Source: JBJXGF01 sp046153015
GTDB lineage: Bacteria > Actinomycetota > Acidimicrobiia > Acidimicrobiales > CAIXPF01
NCBI GenBank assembly: GCA_046153015.1
Contig: JBJXGF010000264.1
Location: 1-9,593 of the forward strand
Reading direction: 5' to 3'
Length of the DNA: 9,593 nucleotides
Made by a program: the position numbers and the translations under genes. Below are positions 1 through 9,127 of this stretch, piece after piece (positions within the stretch are counted from its first letter, which is position 1; every line of letters starts with the position of its first letter). The notes under the pieces were generated by a model that worked only from the letters and a program-made list of their open reading frames with translations, did not search any database and was not told where the DNA came from.

Positions 1-3849
<3,849 letters not shown>

Positions 3850-3879
3850 CAGAGCGACGTTACCGACGAGGTGTGACGC

Positions 3880-4413
3880 TCACCGGCGCGAGCTCAGCTC
3901 GCCGGGCTCGCCCCGTCGGCCGCCGATCGCAAGCTCGAGCAGCGCCACCCGCTTCGCGCCGCCCTCGGTGTCCTGCTCGCCGACGGGCAGGAAGCCGAAA
4001 CGAGCGTGGAAACGCAGGGAGCGCTCGTTGCGCGGCGCCACGTTCACCTCGGCGCACAGGACCGGCAGGCCGACCTCCCCCGCCCGCGCCGCCAGGGCCT
4101 GGTAGAAGGCGCGAGCCACCCCGCGGCCCTCGAAATCGGGGCTCACCACCACCCGGTCCACGTACAGGAACGGCCGGCCGCGGCGCTCGAACCACCGGTA
4201 GTTGACGCTCTCGTACGCCGCGCCCGGCCCGGTGAGGGCCAGCACGAAGCCCACGGGCCGCCCGGAGTCGACCTCGGCCACCAGCAGGCGGTCGGCCAGT
4301 GCAACGAGCTCGGCGAAGCGGGCGGGCGTCAGCTCGTTCACCGCCGGCGCGGCCGCGTTGTTGAGCGCGAGCAGCGCCGGGAGATCATCCGGCCTCCCGG
4401 GCCGCACTGTCAT
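3880..4413 (-). CDS. GNAT-family N-acetyltransferase
   Basis: Predicted acetyl-CoA-dependent N-acetyltransferase of 177 residues, a usual size for a single GNAT domain. The N-terminus (MTVRPGRPDDLPALLALNN) is the family's first strand and helix. The acetyl-CoA-binding motif A is DRVVVSPDFEGRGVARAF, with Glu where Gln or Arg is usual, followed by the VNVAPRN and ARFGFLPVGE segments of motif B. The substrate cannot be read from the sequence. I chose ATG 4413 because GGGAGG lies 9 nt upstream and the GNAT fold starts right there. An in-frame GTG at 4449 would add 12 residues (MESPVRPGRPDD) that merely repeat the start of the domain because of a 30-bp tandem duplication. That GTG coincides with a predicted transcription start, so a leaderless longer form is possible. 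It is first in a likely operon with lhr, 30 nt downstream. Confidence 0.87.
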   Translation of the reverse strand: MTVRPGRPDDLPALLALNNAAAPAVNELTPARFAELVALADRLLVAEVDSGRPVGFVLALTGPGAAYESVNYRWFERRGRPFLYVDRVVVSPDFEGRGVARAFYQALAARAGEVGLPVLCAEVNVAPRNERSLRFHARFGFLPVGEQDTEGGAKRVALLELAIGGRRGEPGELSSRR

Positions 4414-4439
4414 GTCGTCCGGCCTCCCGGGCCGCACTG
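4388..4439. repeat. 30-bp tandem duplication across the GNAT start
   Basis: An identical 22-bp block occurs at 4388-4409 and again at 4418-4439, so the period is exactly 30 bp. On the minus strand both copies are in the same frame and encode VRPGRPDD. The inner copy encodes the start of the GNAT domain. The outer copy lies upstream of ATG 4413 and supplies its GGGAGG SD. Because 30 is a multiple of three, the longer reading frame from GTG 4449 is preserved. Confidence 0.9.
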
Positions 4440-4455
4440 GGGACTCCACCCAGGC

Positions 4456-4465
4456 ACCGTAGCGT
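4456..4465. promoter_or_regulatory. Candidate overlapping divergent -10 elements for GNAT-lhr and nei
   Basis: The 10-bp sequence ACCGTAGCGT contains TAGCGT on the plus strand (4460-4465) and TACGGT on the minus strand (4461-4456). Both fit the loose actinobacterial -10 pattern TANNNT and they share the central TA. Counting seven positions from the end of each hexamer puts transcription starts near 4472 (plus) and 4449 (minus). These lie next to GTG codons at 4473 (nei) and 4449 (long GNAT form), which suggests leaderless transcripts. No convincing -35 is seen. This is inference from a short, degenerate motif in a 59-nt divergent gap that must hold a promoter for each side. Confidence 0.45.
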
Positions 4466-4472
4466 GGTCCTC

Positions 4473-5288
4473 GTGCCCGAAGGCGACACGATCCACCGGG
4501 CCGCCGCGGCCCTCGACGCGGCGCTGTCGGGCCACGCCGTGACCGCCTTCGAGGCCCCCCGCGCCCGCGGGCCTCGCCCGCAGCCAGGCGAGCTGGTCGA
4601 TCGGGTCGAAGCGGTCGGCAAGCATCTGGTGATGCGGTTCTCCGGCGGCGTCACCCTGCGCACGCACCAGGCCATGACCGGGGCCTGGATGCTGCACCGC
4701 CCCGGCGAGCGTTGGCGGCGGCCGCGCGGCGCCATGCGGGTGATGGTCGAGACCGCGGAATGGACGGCGGTGTGCTTCGCCGCGCCGGTGGTGGAGCTGA
4801 CCCGCACGACGCCCGAGCGGCTCGTCGCGTTGAGCGGCCTGGGGCCAGACCTCACCCGCGCCGAAGCCGACCTCGGCGAGGCGCTGCGCCGGCTGCGCGA
4901 GCTGACGTCGCCGGAGGCCACGACGGCCGAGGTGCTGCTCGATCAGCGGATCACCAGCGGCATCGGCAACGTGCACAAGGCGGAGACGCTGTGGTCCTGC
5001 CGGGTGAGCCCCTTCGCGCTGGCCGCCGACCTGGACGACGACGCCTGGCGTCGCCTCTTCGAGCGGGCGGCGCGCGGTCTGCGGGGGGCTGCCGGGCCGC
5101 TCGGGGGCGCCCGCAGCACCGCGCCCGGAGGCGCCGCCGTCTACGGCCGGGCCGGCCGGGCCTGCCCCCGCTGCTCCTCGCCGATCCGGGTGGCCGGTCG
5201 AGCGCAGGCGGCGGCGGCCGGCGAGCGGCTCACCTACTGGTGCGAGCGCTGCCAGCCGACCCCGCCGGGCCGCCCGATCAGGGGCTGA
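4473..5288 (+). CDS. nei: Endonuclease VIII (Nei/Fpg family DNA glycosylase/AP lyase)
   Basis: Base-excision repair enzyme that removes oxidised bases and cleaves the resulting abasic site. It has 271 residues, the usual family length. The start MPEGDTIHR is diagnostic: after Met removal Pro2 is the nucleophile and Glu3 the catalytic acid, so GTG 4473 must be the start even though an in-frame GTG exists at 4464. Other residues: Lys50 in VGKHLVMRF (the conserved beta-hairpin Lys), the HQAMTG segment (65-70), the helix-two-turn-helix DQRITSGIGNVHKAE (157-171), and a C-terminal zinc finger with Cys231, Cys234, Cys257 and Cys260. Arg252 within GERLTYW occupies the usual finger arginine position. 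No SD precedes the start, and a -10-like TAGCGT ends 7 nt before it, which suggests a leaderless mRNA. The closest remembered relatives are mycobacterial Nei2-type proteins, which are also encoded beside lhr. The 3' end overlaps the convergent membrane-protein gene by 11 bp. Confidence 0.95.
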   Translation: MPEGDTIHRAAAALDAALSGHAVTAFEAPRARGPRPQPGELVDRVEAVGKHLVMRFSGGVTLRTHQAMTGAWMLHRPGERWRRPRGAMRVMVETAEWTAVCFAAPVVELTRTTPERLVALSGLGPDLTRAEADLGEALRRLRELTSPEATTAEVLLDQRITSGIGNVHKAETLWSCRVSPFALAADLDDDAWRRLFERAARGLRGAAGPLGGARSTAPGGAAVYGRAGRACPRCSSPIRVAGRAQAAAAGERLTYWCERCQPTPPGRPIRG

Positions 5289-6096
5289 CCTGCACGGGGA
5301 TCTCCACCCGGGCGCCGTCCACGGTGAGGCTCAGGGTCGCCGCACCCGGTGAGATCGGCGCGTCCGGCAGCCCGACGCTGACCCAGGCCAGCTGATGGGG
5401 CTCGAGCTCGCCTCCCGCCGGCACGACGCTGAGCCCGGCGCCGCTCTCCAACCGCCACGAGGCGGGGGAGGCGCCCCCGTTGCGCAGCACCACGACACGG
5501 CGGGGAGCGAGCGGCGAGAGCTCCAGCGCGTGGACGCTCACCGAGACGGGCCCGACCGTGAGCGCCACGTCGGCGGCTGCGCTGCCCGTCGCCGCGCTGG
5601 TGGGCCCGCCGACCGCACGGGCCGCACCCGGAGGACGCTGGGGCGCCGACGGCGCCGGCAGCGAGGTGGGGCCCTCGAGCGCCCGGTTGCCCGGAGGTCG
5701 AGCGGCGCTGGCCATCGTCACCCCCACCGCGACCGCCGCCGCCACGGCGGTCGCCGCCAGCGCCCCGATCAGCCCCACGCGACGAGCGGGCGGCGGCGAA
5801 CCGCGGCGAACGGCCGCAGGCCTCGCGCCGGCACGCCGCGCCTCCCGGCCGGTCCCGGACAGAGGCACGACGGGTGAGGGGGGTGGGCCGGAAGCCGGAG
5901 GCGCCGGCTGGATCGGCGCCTCCACCGCGGGCCCAGCCGGATCGGGAAGGGTCTCCTCCGCCCATCGCAGCCAGGCGTCGGCGTCGCTCGGCAGGCGCGA
6001 GGCCTGCGGGCGGGGCGGCGGAATCCCGGCCGACGCCGGGTCGGGCGCGGCCGCCGCGCCGCCAGACGCCGCCGCGGCGAGGGTCGGCTCGCTCAA
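5278..6096 (-). CDS. Single-pass membrane protein with C-terminal beta-sandwich-like domain (hypothetical)
   Basis: I recognise no named family. The 272-residue protein has four visible parts: an Ala/Pro-rich N-terminus (1-36); a short acidic, Trp-containing amphipathic segment, SDADAWLRWAEETL (37-50); a Pro-rich then Arg-rich linker (51-106); and one membrane helix (about 107-130, starting VGLIGALAAT after RR). Beyond it come a Pro/Ala linker and a beta-rich domain (about 178-272) ending VEIPVQVSP, containing VVLRNGGASPASWRLE and PHQLAWVSVGLP. Arg residues before the helix predict an inside N-terminus and an outside C-terminal domain. The domain pattern (NGG loop, xxWRLE strand, alternating hydrophobics) resembles Ig-like/ASH-type beta-sandwiches, but that is a fold guess. 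The start is TTG 6096, whose TTGA overlaps the sortase stop, with GAGG 7 nt upstream, so translation is probably coupled. It is last in the sortase operon, which suggests a role at the cell surface. Confidence 0.82.
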   Translation of the reverse strand: MSEPTLAAAASGGAAAAPDPASAGIPPPRPQASRLPSDADAWLRWAEETLPDPAGPAVEAPIQPAPPASGPPPSPVVPLSGTGREARRAGARPAAVRRGSPPPARRVGLIGALAATAVAAAVAVGVTMASAARPPGNRALEGPTSLPAPSAPQRPPGAARAVGGPTSAATGSAAADVALTVGPVSVSVHALELSPLAPRRVVVLRNGGASPASWRLESGAGLSVVPAGGELEPHQLAWVSVGLPDAPISPGAATLSLTVDGARVEIPVQVSP

Positions 6097-6845
6097 CGAT
6101 GGTCCTCGTCGAGCGGCACGGCGGTGACCACCAGGTTCTGGGCGTACGAGCGGGCGCTGCGGTCGAAGGCGCCGCTGCAGGTCACGAGGTGGAGCGTGGC
6201 GGGGCCCTCCCGCTGGAACAGCTCGTGCACCGGCAGCTTCGCCTTGTCGTACGTGCGCAGCTCGGTGACCCGGAATCGCAGCTCGTGGCCGTCGGCGTCG
6301 ACCACCGCCACGGTCGCGCCCGGCGCCAGCTCACGCAACCGGTAGAAGGCGCCGGCGCGATTGGGCCACGCGTCGACGTGGGCGGCGATCACCGCGGCCC
6401 CCGGCGAGCCCGGCGCCGGGCCGAGCCGGTACCAGCCCACGCGGTCGAGCTCGGCGGGGACCTCCATCGCCCGGTGCTCGGTGACGCCCACGCCCACCAC
6501 GGGAGCGGCCACGCCGATCGCGTCGAGGCGCAGGAACACCGGGGGCGCCGCCGGCCCGGCCGGAGCCCGCTCGCCGCCGGCGTCCGCGACGGCGACGGCG
6601 CCGACCGCCTCTGCCGGGGCCGCCGCCTGGGGTGCGAAACCCGCCGGCGCGAGATCGAGCGGCGCCGGCGCCACGAGCGCGCCGCGGGCGCCGACCACCC
6701 CGGTGAGCAGGTAGGACGACGCGCCCGCCAGCCCGACCAGCCCTGCCGTCGCCACCGCGGGCCGAAACAGATGGCGCGCCCGGCGCCGGAACCGCCGCGC
6801 GTGCCGGGGGATCGCCGCACGCGTCAGCACGGTGAGCGTGCTCAC
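6093..6845 (-). CDS. Class F sortase (cysteine transpeptidase)
   Basis: Membrane-anchored transpeptidase expected to cleave a C-terminal sorting signal and attach the protein to the cell envelope. It has 250 residues. A basic N-terminus (RHARRFRRRARHLFR) precedes one membrane helix (about 29-51), then an Ala/Pro linker, and the sortase barrel covers about 102-245. The class F pattern is clear: LRLDAIGVAAPVVGVGV, VPAELDRVGWYRLGPAPG, AAHVDAW with catalytic His156, and LVTCSGAFD with catalytic Cys223, with the catalytic Arg probably Arg232 (or Arg229). GTG 6845 is chosen because its GTGA overlaps the stop of the upstream DUF4397 gene; a GTG one codon earlier is equally in frame. The open frame continues upstream to 7679, but that part is a shadow of the DUF4397 gene. 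It lies in the middle of a three-gene operon, between its probable substrate and a membrane protein. Confidence 0.92.
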   Translation of the reverse strand: MSTLTVLTRAAIPRHARRFRRRARHLFRPAVATAGLVGLAGASSYLLTGVVGARGALVAPAPLDLAPAGFAPQAAAPAEAVGAVAVADAGGERAPAGPAAPPVFLRLDAIGVAAPVVGVGVTEHRAMEVPAELDRVGWYRLGPAPGSPGAAVIAAHVDAWPNRAGAFYRLRELAPGATVAVVDADGHELRFRVTELRTYDKAKLPVHELFQREGPATLHLVTCSGAFDRSARSYAQNLVVTAVPLDEDHR

Positions 6846-7690
6846 CACCGCCACCGGCGCAGGAGCCGGGGCCGGCGCCGCCGCGCCGCCGCCAGCGCGC
6901 AGGCCGAGAGCGCCGCGATCCCCGCCGCCATCGCCGAGACCCCAGCGGGAGGCGAGACGAGGCCCGCCGAGCCGGTCGGCACGGCGGTGGGCGCCGGCGG
7001 GGCAACCTCGAGCGGCGTCGCCACCGCCACCACGTTCAGCTCGCCCCCGGCCAGGGGCCCCACCACATAGAGAGAGGTCAGCGCGTTCGCCGAGAGCAGC
7101 GCGTCGGGCGAGGCGAGGCGCAGCTGTCCGCCGCCTTGGGCCTCGCGCACCGAGAGGAGGCCGGAGACGGGCGCGAGCGAGCGAACCACGGCCGAGCCCG
7201 GCGCCAGGAGCGGAGCGAGCGCACCATCGTCGAGGGCCACCGCCAGAGCCGGCACGGCGGCCACGTGGTGCACGGCGACCCGGGCGCGGCCCGCCTCGAT
7301 CGGGGAGCGATCGTCCCGGAAGGCGGCGATTCGCGGGGTCCCGTCGATGCCCAGGTGCACCACGAAGGTCATGGCCGAGGCCCCGGCCGGCACGACAGCC
7401 GCAGCCTGCGCCAACGGGGCGGCGGCGGCGCCGGCGCCGGCCGGGCGGGCCGACAGCACGAACTCCCCGGGCGGGATCGGCAGGCCGGGCGCGACGCCGA
7501 AGGGAGGCACCGAGCGGGCCACCACCAGCCGATCGGCGTAGAGGTCCACCGTCTGCTCGGGCAGGCCCTGGACGATGCGCACCTCGACCACCCCGGCCTG
7601 CGCGCCGGCGCCCGGCCCGCCCGACACCACCAGACCGGCGGGCAGCGCGACCCACGCCAGCACGGCCCTCGCCCACCAACGTCTCGTCAC
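6842..7690 (-). CDS. DUF4397-type secreted surface protein, probable sortase substrate
   Basis: A 282-residue exported protein. The signal peptide is MTRRWWARAVLAWVALPAG with an AQA cleavage site near residue 32. A DUF4397-like repeat follows (VVEVRIVQGLPEQTVDLYAD at 34-53, then VPPFGV and a PIPPGEFVLSARPAG strand), with a second, weaker copy starting RARVAVHHVAAVPALAVAL (135-153). The C-terminus has a Pro/Ala linker, VPTGS (237-241), a membrane helix (about 251-269) and a very basic tail, RRRRPRLLRRWRW (270-282). This is the three-part layout of a cell-wall sorting signal, although canonical LPxTG is absent. The molecular function of DUF4397 is unknown; in actinobacteria such genes often sit beside class F sortases. 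GTG 7690 is chosen because it begins a clean signal peptide and has AGGTGG upstream; the longer TTG form from 7753 would bury the signal. The stop overlaps the sortase start (GTGA). Confidence 0.85.
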   Translation of the reverse strand: MTRRWWARAVLAWVALPAGLVVSGGPGAGAQAGVVEVRIVQGLPEQTVDLYADRLVVARSVPPFGVAPGLPIPPGEFVLSARPAGAGAAAAPLAQAAAVVPAGASAMTFVVHLGIDGTPRIAAFRDDRSPIEAGRARVAVHHVAAVPALAVALDDGALAPLLAPGSAVVRSLAPVSGLLSVREAQGGGQLRLASPDALLSANALTSLYVVGPLAGGELNVVAVATPLEVAPPAPTAVPTGSAGLVSPPAGVSAMAAGIAALSACALAAARRRRPRLLRRWRW

Positions 7691-7868
7691 GGCCTGCCCA
7701 CCTGTTCCCGCATCGTCGAAATCGAGGATGCAGGAGCGCCGAAGGGGGGACAAGGCGGCCAGGACGCGAACTGATTACAAACGGGCGGCAGTTCGATGGT
7801 CGTGGCCCTGCAGGCGGGCTCAGGGCCGGGCCGACGCGTCACCCGGCGCGGCGTGCGAAGATCCGGCG
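7691..7868. other. Intergenic region between divergent DUF4397 and aldo/keto reductase genes
   Basis: This 178-bp gap must hold promoters for both directions. Its only AT-rich stretch is around 7770-7796. A GCATC/GATGC inverted repeat (7710-7714 and 7727-7731) would lie in the 5' leader of the DUF4397 operon; its significance is unknown. I see no coding sequence. Confidence 0.6.
7774..7779 (-). promoter_or_regulatory. Candidate -10 box of the DUF4397-sortase operon
   Basis: On the minus strand these bases read TGTAAT, five of six matches to TATAAT, within the only AT-rich patch of the intergenic region. No good -35 is seen 16-18 bp upstream. Transcription would begin near 7767, giving a leader of about 77 nt before GTG 7690. 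Confidence 0.33.
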
Positions 7869-8861
7869 ATGATGCAGCACGTCCGGCTGGGCCGCACCGG
7901 CCTGCAGGTGTCCCGGCTCTGCCTCGGCACGATGACCTTCGGGGTCCAGTGCGACGAGCAGGAGTCCTTCGCCATCCTCGACGCCGCCGCCGAGGCCGGC
8001 ATCACGTTCATCGACACCGCCGACGTGTACCCGCTCGGCGGCGGCCGCGACACGGCCGGGCGCACCGAGGAGATCCTCGGCCGCTGGCTCGCCGGCCGGC
8101 GCGACGAGTTCGTCATCGCCACGAAATGCGTGGGCGCCATGTCCCGCCGACGGTGGGATCGCGGGGCGTCCCGCAAGCACATCATGGAGGCGGTCGAGGG
8201 GTCGCTGCGCCGACTCGGCATCGAGGCGATCGACCTCTACCAGCTGCACTCCTACGACCCCGACACCCCGATCGACGAGAGCCTGTCCGCGCTGGACGAC
8301 CTCGTGCGCCAGGGCAAGGTCCGCTACGTGGGCTGCTCGAACTTCCTCGCCTACCAGCTCGCCCGCGCCGTCGGGCGCTCCGAGGCGCTCGGCCTCGCCC
8401 GCTTCGACTGCGTCCAGCCCCGGTACAACCTGCTGTTCCGAGCCTTCGAGCGGGAGCTGTTCCCCCTCTGCGAGGAGGAGGGCATCGGCGTGATCCCCTA
8501 CAACCCGCTGGCGGGCGGCTTCCTCACCGGCAAGCATCGGCCGGGCGCGCCCACCGAGGGGACCCGCTTCACCCTCGGCAACGCCGCCGAGCGCTACCAG
8601 GACCGCTACTGGCACGACGACGACTTCGCCCTGGTCGAGGCGTTGGCGCCGCTGGCCGCCGACGCCGGGATGAGCCTCGCCACGCTGGCGGTGGCGTGGT
8701 GCCTGGCCCAGCCGGCGATCACGGCGCCGATCATCGGCGCCAGTCGGCCCGACCAGCTCGCCGCACCGGTGGCCGCGGTGACGAGCCCGCTCGACCCGCA
8801 GCTCTACGCCCGGCTCGACGAGCTCACCCGCCGCCGCCGTGCGCTCGACGCGGCGCGCTGA
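7869..8861 (+). CDS. Aldo/keto reductase family oxidoreductase
   Basis: Predicted NAD(P)H-dependent cytosolic reductase of aldehydes or ketones; the substrate cannot be read from the sequence. It has 330 residues, typical of the Tas/YajO-like aldo/keto reductases. The N-terminus MMQHVRLGRTGLQVSRLCLGTMTFG is standard for the family. The catalytic tetrad is complete: Asp49 and Tyr54 (in FIDTADVYPLGGG), Lys86 (in IATK) and His127 (in YQLHSYD). Further family landmarks are KVRYVGCSNF, a VQPRYNLL segment, YNPLAGGFLTGKH, and the cofactor-binding IIGASRPDQ (288-296). Start: ATG 7869 is followed at once by ATG 7872. GAAG lies 8 nt upstream of the first and is only a weak SD; the frame is open further upstream but without family similarity. 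It stands alone, divergent from the surface operon, so no pathway can be inferred from its neighbours. Confidence 0.95.
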   Translation: MMQHVRLGRTGLQVSRLCLGTMTFGVQCDEQESFAILDAAAEAGITFIDTADVYPLGGGRDTAGRTEEILGRWLAGRRDEFVIATKCVGAMSRRRWDRGASRKHIMEAVEGSLRRLGIEAIDLYQLHSYDPDTPIDESLSALDDLVRQGKVRYVGCSNFLAYQLARAVGRSEALGLARFDCVQPRYNLLFRAFERELFPLCEEEGIGVIPYNPLAGGFLTGKHRPGAPTEGTRFTLGNAAERYQDRYWHDDDFALVEALAPLAADAGMSLATLAVAWCLAQPAITAPIIGASRPDQLAAPVAAVTSPLDPQLYARLDELTRRRRALDAAR

Positions 8862-9000
8862 CCAGGGCCCCGCAGCGCCCGGGCTGACCGATCCTCCTGC
8901 TGGGCAATTTCCCTTCAGGCGGGCCGCGCCCTGCGCCGATCCCTGGACCAGCGCGACAACCGCAACCCTCGCCGCCCGTCATGGCTTCGTATCCGCGCAA

Positions 9001-9029
9001 TTGTCATACCGCAACATCGATGACATGAT
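9001..9029 (+). promoter_or_regulatory. Candidate sigma70-type promoter of the lipoprotein gene
   Basis: TTGTCA at 9001-9006 matches TTGACA at five of six positions. A 17-bp spacer leads to CATGAT at 9024-9029, four of six matches to TATAAT. The element sits in an AT-rich island (about 8985-9040) that stands out from its surroundings. Transcription would start near A9036, leaving a leader of about 92 nt before ATG 9128. Confidence is moderate because actinobacterial promoters are degenerate. Confidence 0.5.
9002..9025. promoter_or_regulatory. Inverted repeat TGTCAT-N12-ATGACA within the promoter (candidate operator)
   Basis: TGTCAT at 9002-9007 is perfectly repeated in inverted orientation as ATGACA at 9020-9025. 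The left arm lies almost entirely within the -35 box and the right arm reaches into the -10 box. The 18-bp centre-to-centre spacing is near two helical turns, as expected for a dimeric repressor binding one face. No regulator gene is visible nearby to assign it to. Confidence 0.38.
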
Positions 9030-9038
9030 TTCGTAACA

Positions 9039-9118
9039 GAGGCGGCGGATCGAAACGCCTCCCCGGGGTCCGAGGCGGGCCCGGCAAGACCTGACCGGCG
9101 GGCGGTCTTCTAGGAGGC
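9039..9118 (+). promoter_or_regulatory. Structured 5' leader with SD/anti-SD switching potential
   Basis: Three hairpins can form in order: GAGGCG/CGCCTC (9039-9044 with 9056-9061), CCGGG/CCCGG (9063-9067 with 9080-9084) and AAGACC/GGTCTT (9086-9091 with 9104-9109). The last ends 2 nt before the SD AGGAGG (9112-9117). GCCTCC (9057-9062), nearly all within the first hairpin's 3' arm, is also perfectly complementary to GGAGGC (9113-9118), which contains the SD. A second GAGGCG at 9072-9077 is another possible partner for the same arm. The leader therefore has SD, anti-SD and anti-anti-SD parts. It does not match any riboswitch consensus I can recall. The short stems and high GC make a chance origin possible. 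Confidence 0.4.
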
Positions 9119-9127
9119 ATTGACTAC

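Larger units (their letters stand above)
8862..9127. other. Intergenic region upstream of the lipoprotein gene
   Basis: The first 110 bp or so (8862-8975) hold nothing I can support. A GGGC/GCCC stem just after the reductase stop lacks a T-tract and is not convincing as an intrinsic terminator. The second half holds a promoter, an inverted repeat and a structured leader, described separately. I see no coding sequence. Confidence 0.6.

Noticed and set aside
5395..7070. Long plus-strand open frames opposite the sortase operon
   Set aside because: They are Arg/Gly/Pro-rich with no motifs and lie antisense to genes with clear domains; they are typical GC-rich shadows.
6846..7679. 5' extension of the sortase frame to a 528-residue protein
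   Set aside because: The added part is an Arg/Gly-rich shadow of the DUF4397 gene in another frame. The real sortase starts at the GTGA overlap near 6845 with a basic segment and membrane helix.
7691..7753. TTG 7753 as the start of the DUF4397 protein
   Set aside because: It would place 21 residues, including acidic ones, ahead of an otherwise complete signal peptide; GTG 7690 has a better SD and a clean signal sequence.
7575..7868. Upstream extension of the aldo/keto reductase frame
   Set aside because: The extension overlaps the DUF4397 gene antisense and shows no family similarity; the conserved N-terminus begins at ATG 7869.
8862..8885. Possible intrinsic terminator after the aldo/keto reductase
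   Set aside because: Only a 4-bp GGGC/GCCC stem (8865-8868 with 8877-8880) and no following T-tract.
8839..9036. 65-codon open frame downstream of the reductase
   Set aside because: It overlaps the end of the reductase, runs through the promoter region, and has no SD or recognisable sequence.
9039..9118. Assignment of the leader to a known riboswitch (cyclic-di-AMP, cyclic-di-GMP, cobalamin, ZTP)
   Set aside because: None of the conserved core sequences I remember for these families is present, so no family name is claimed.
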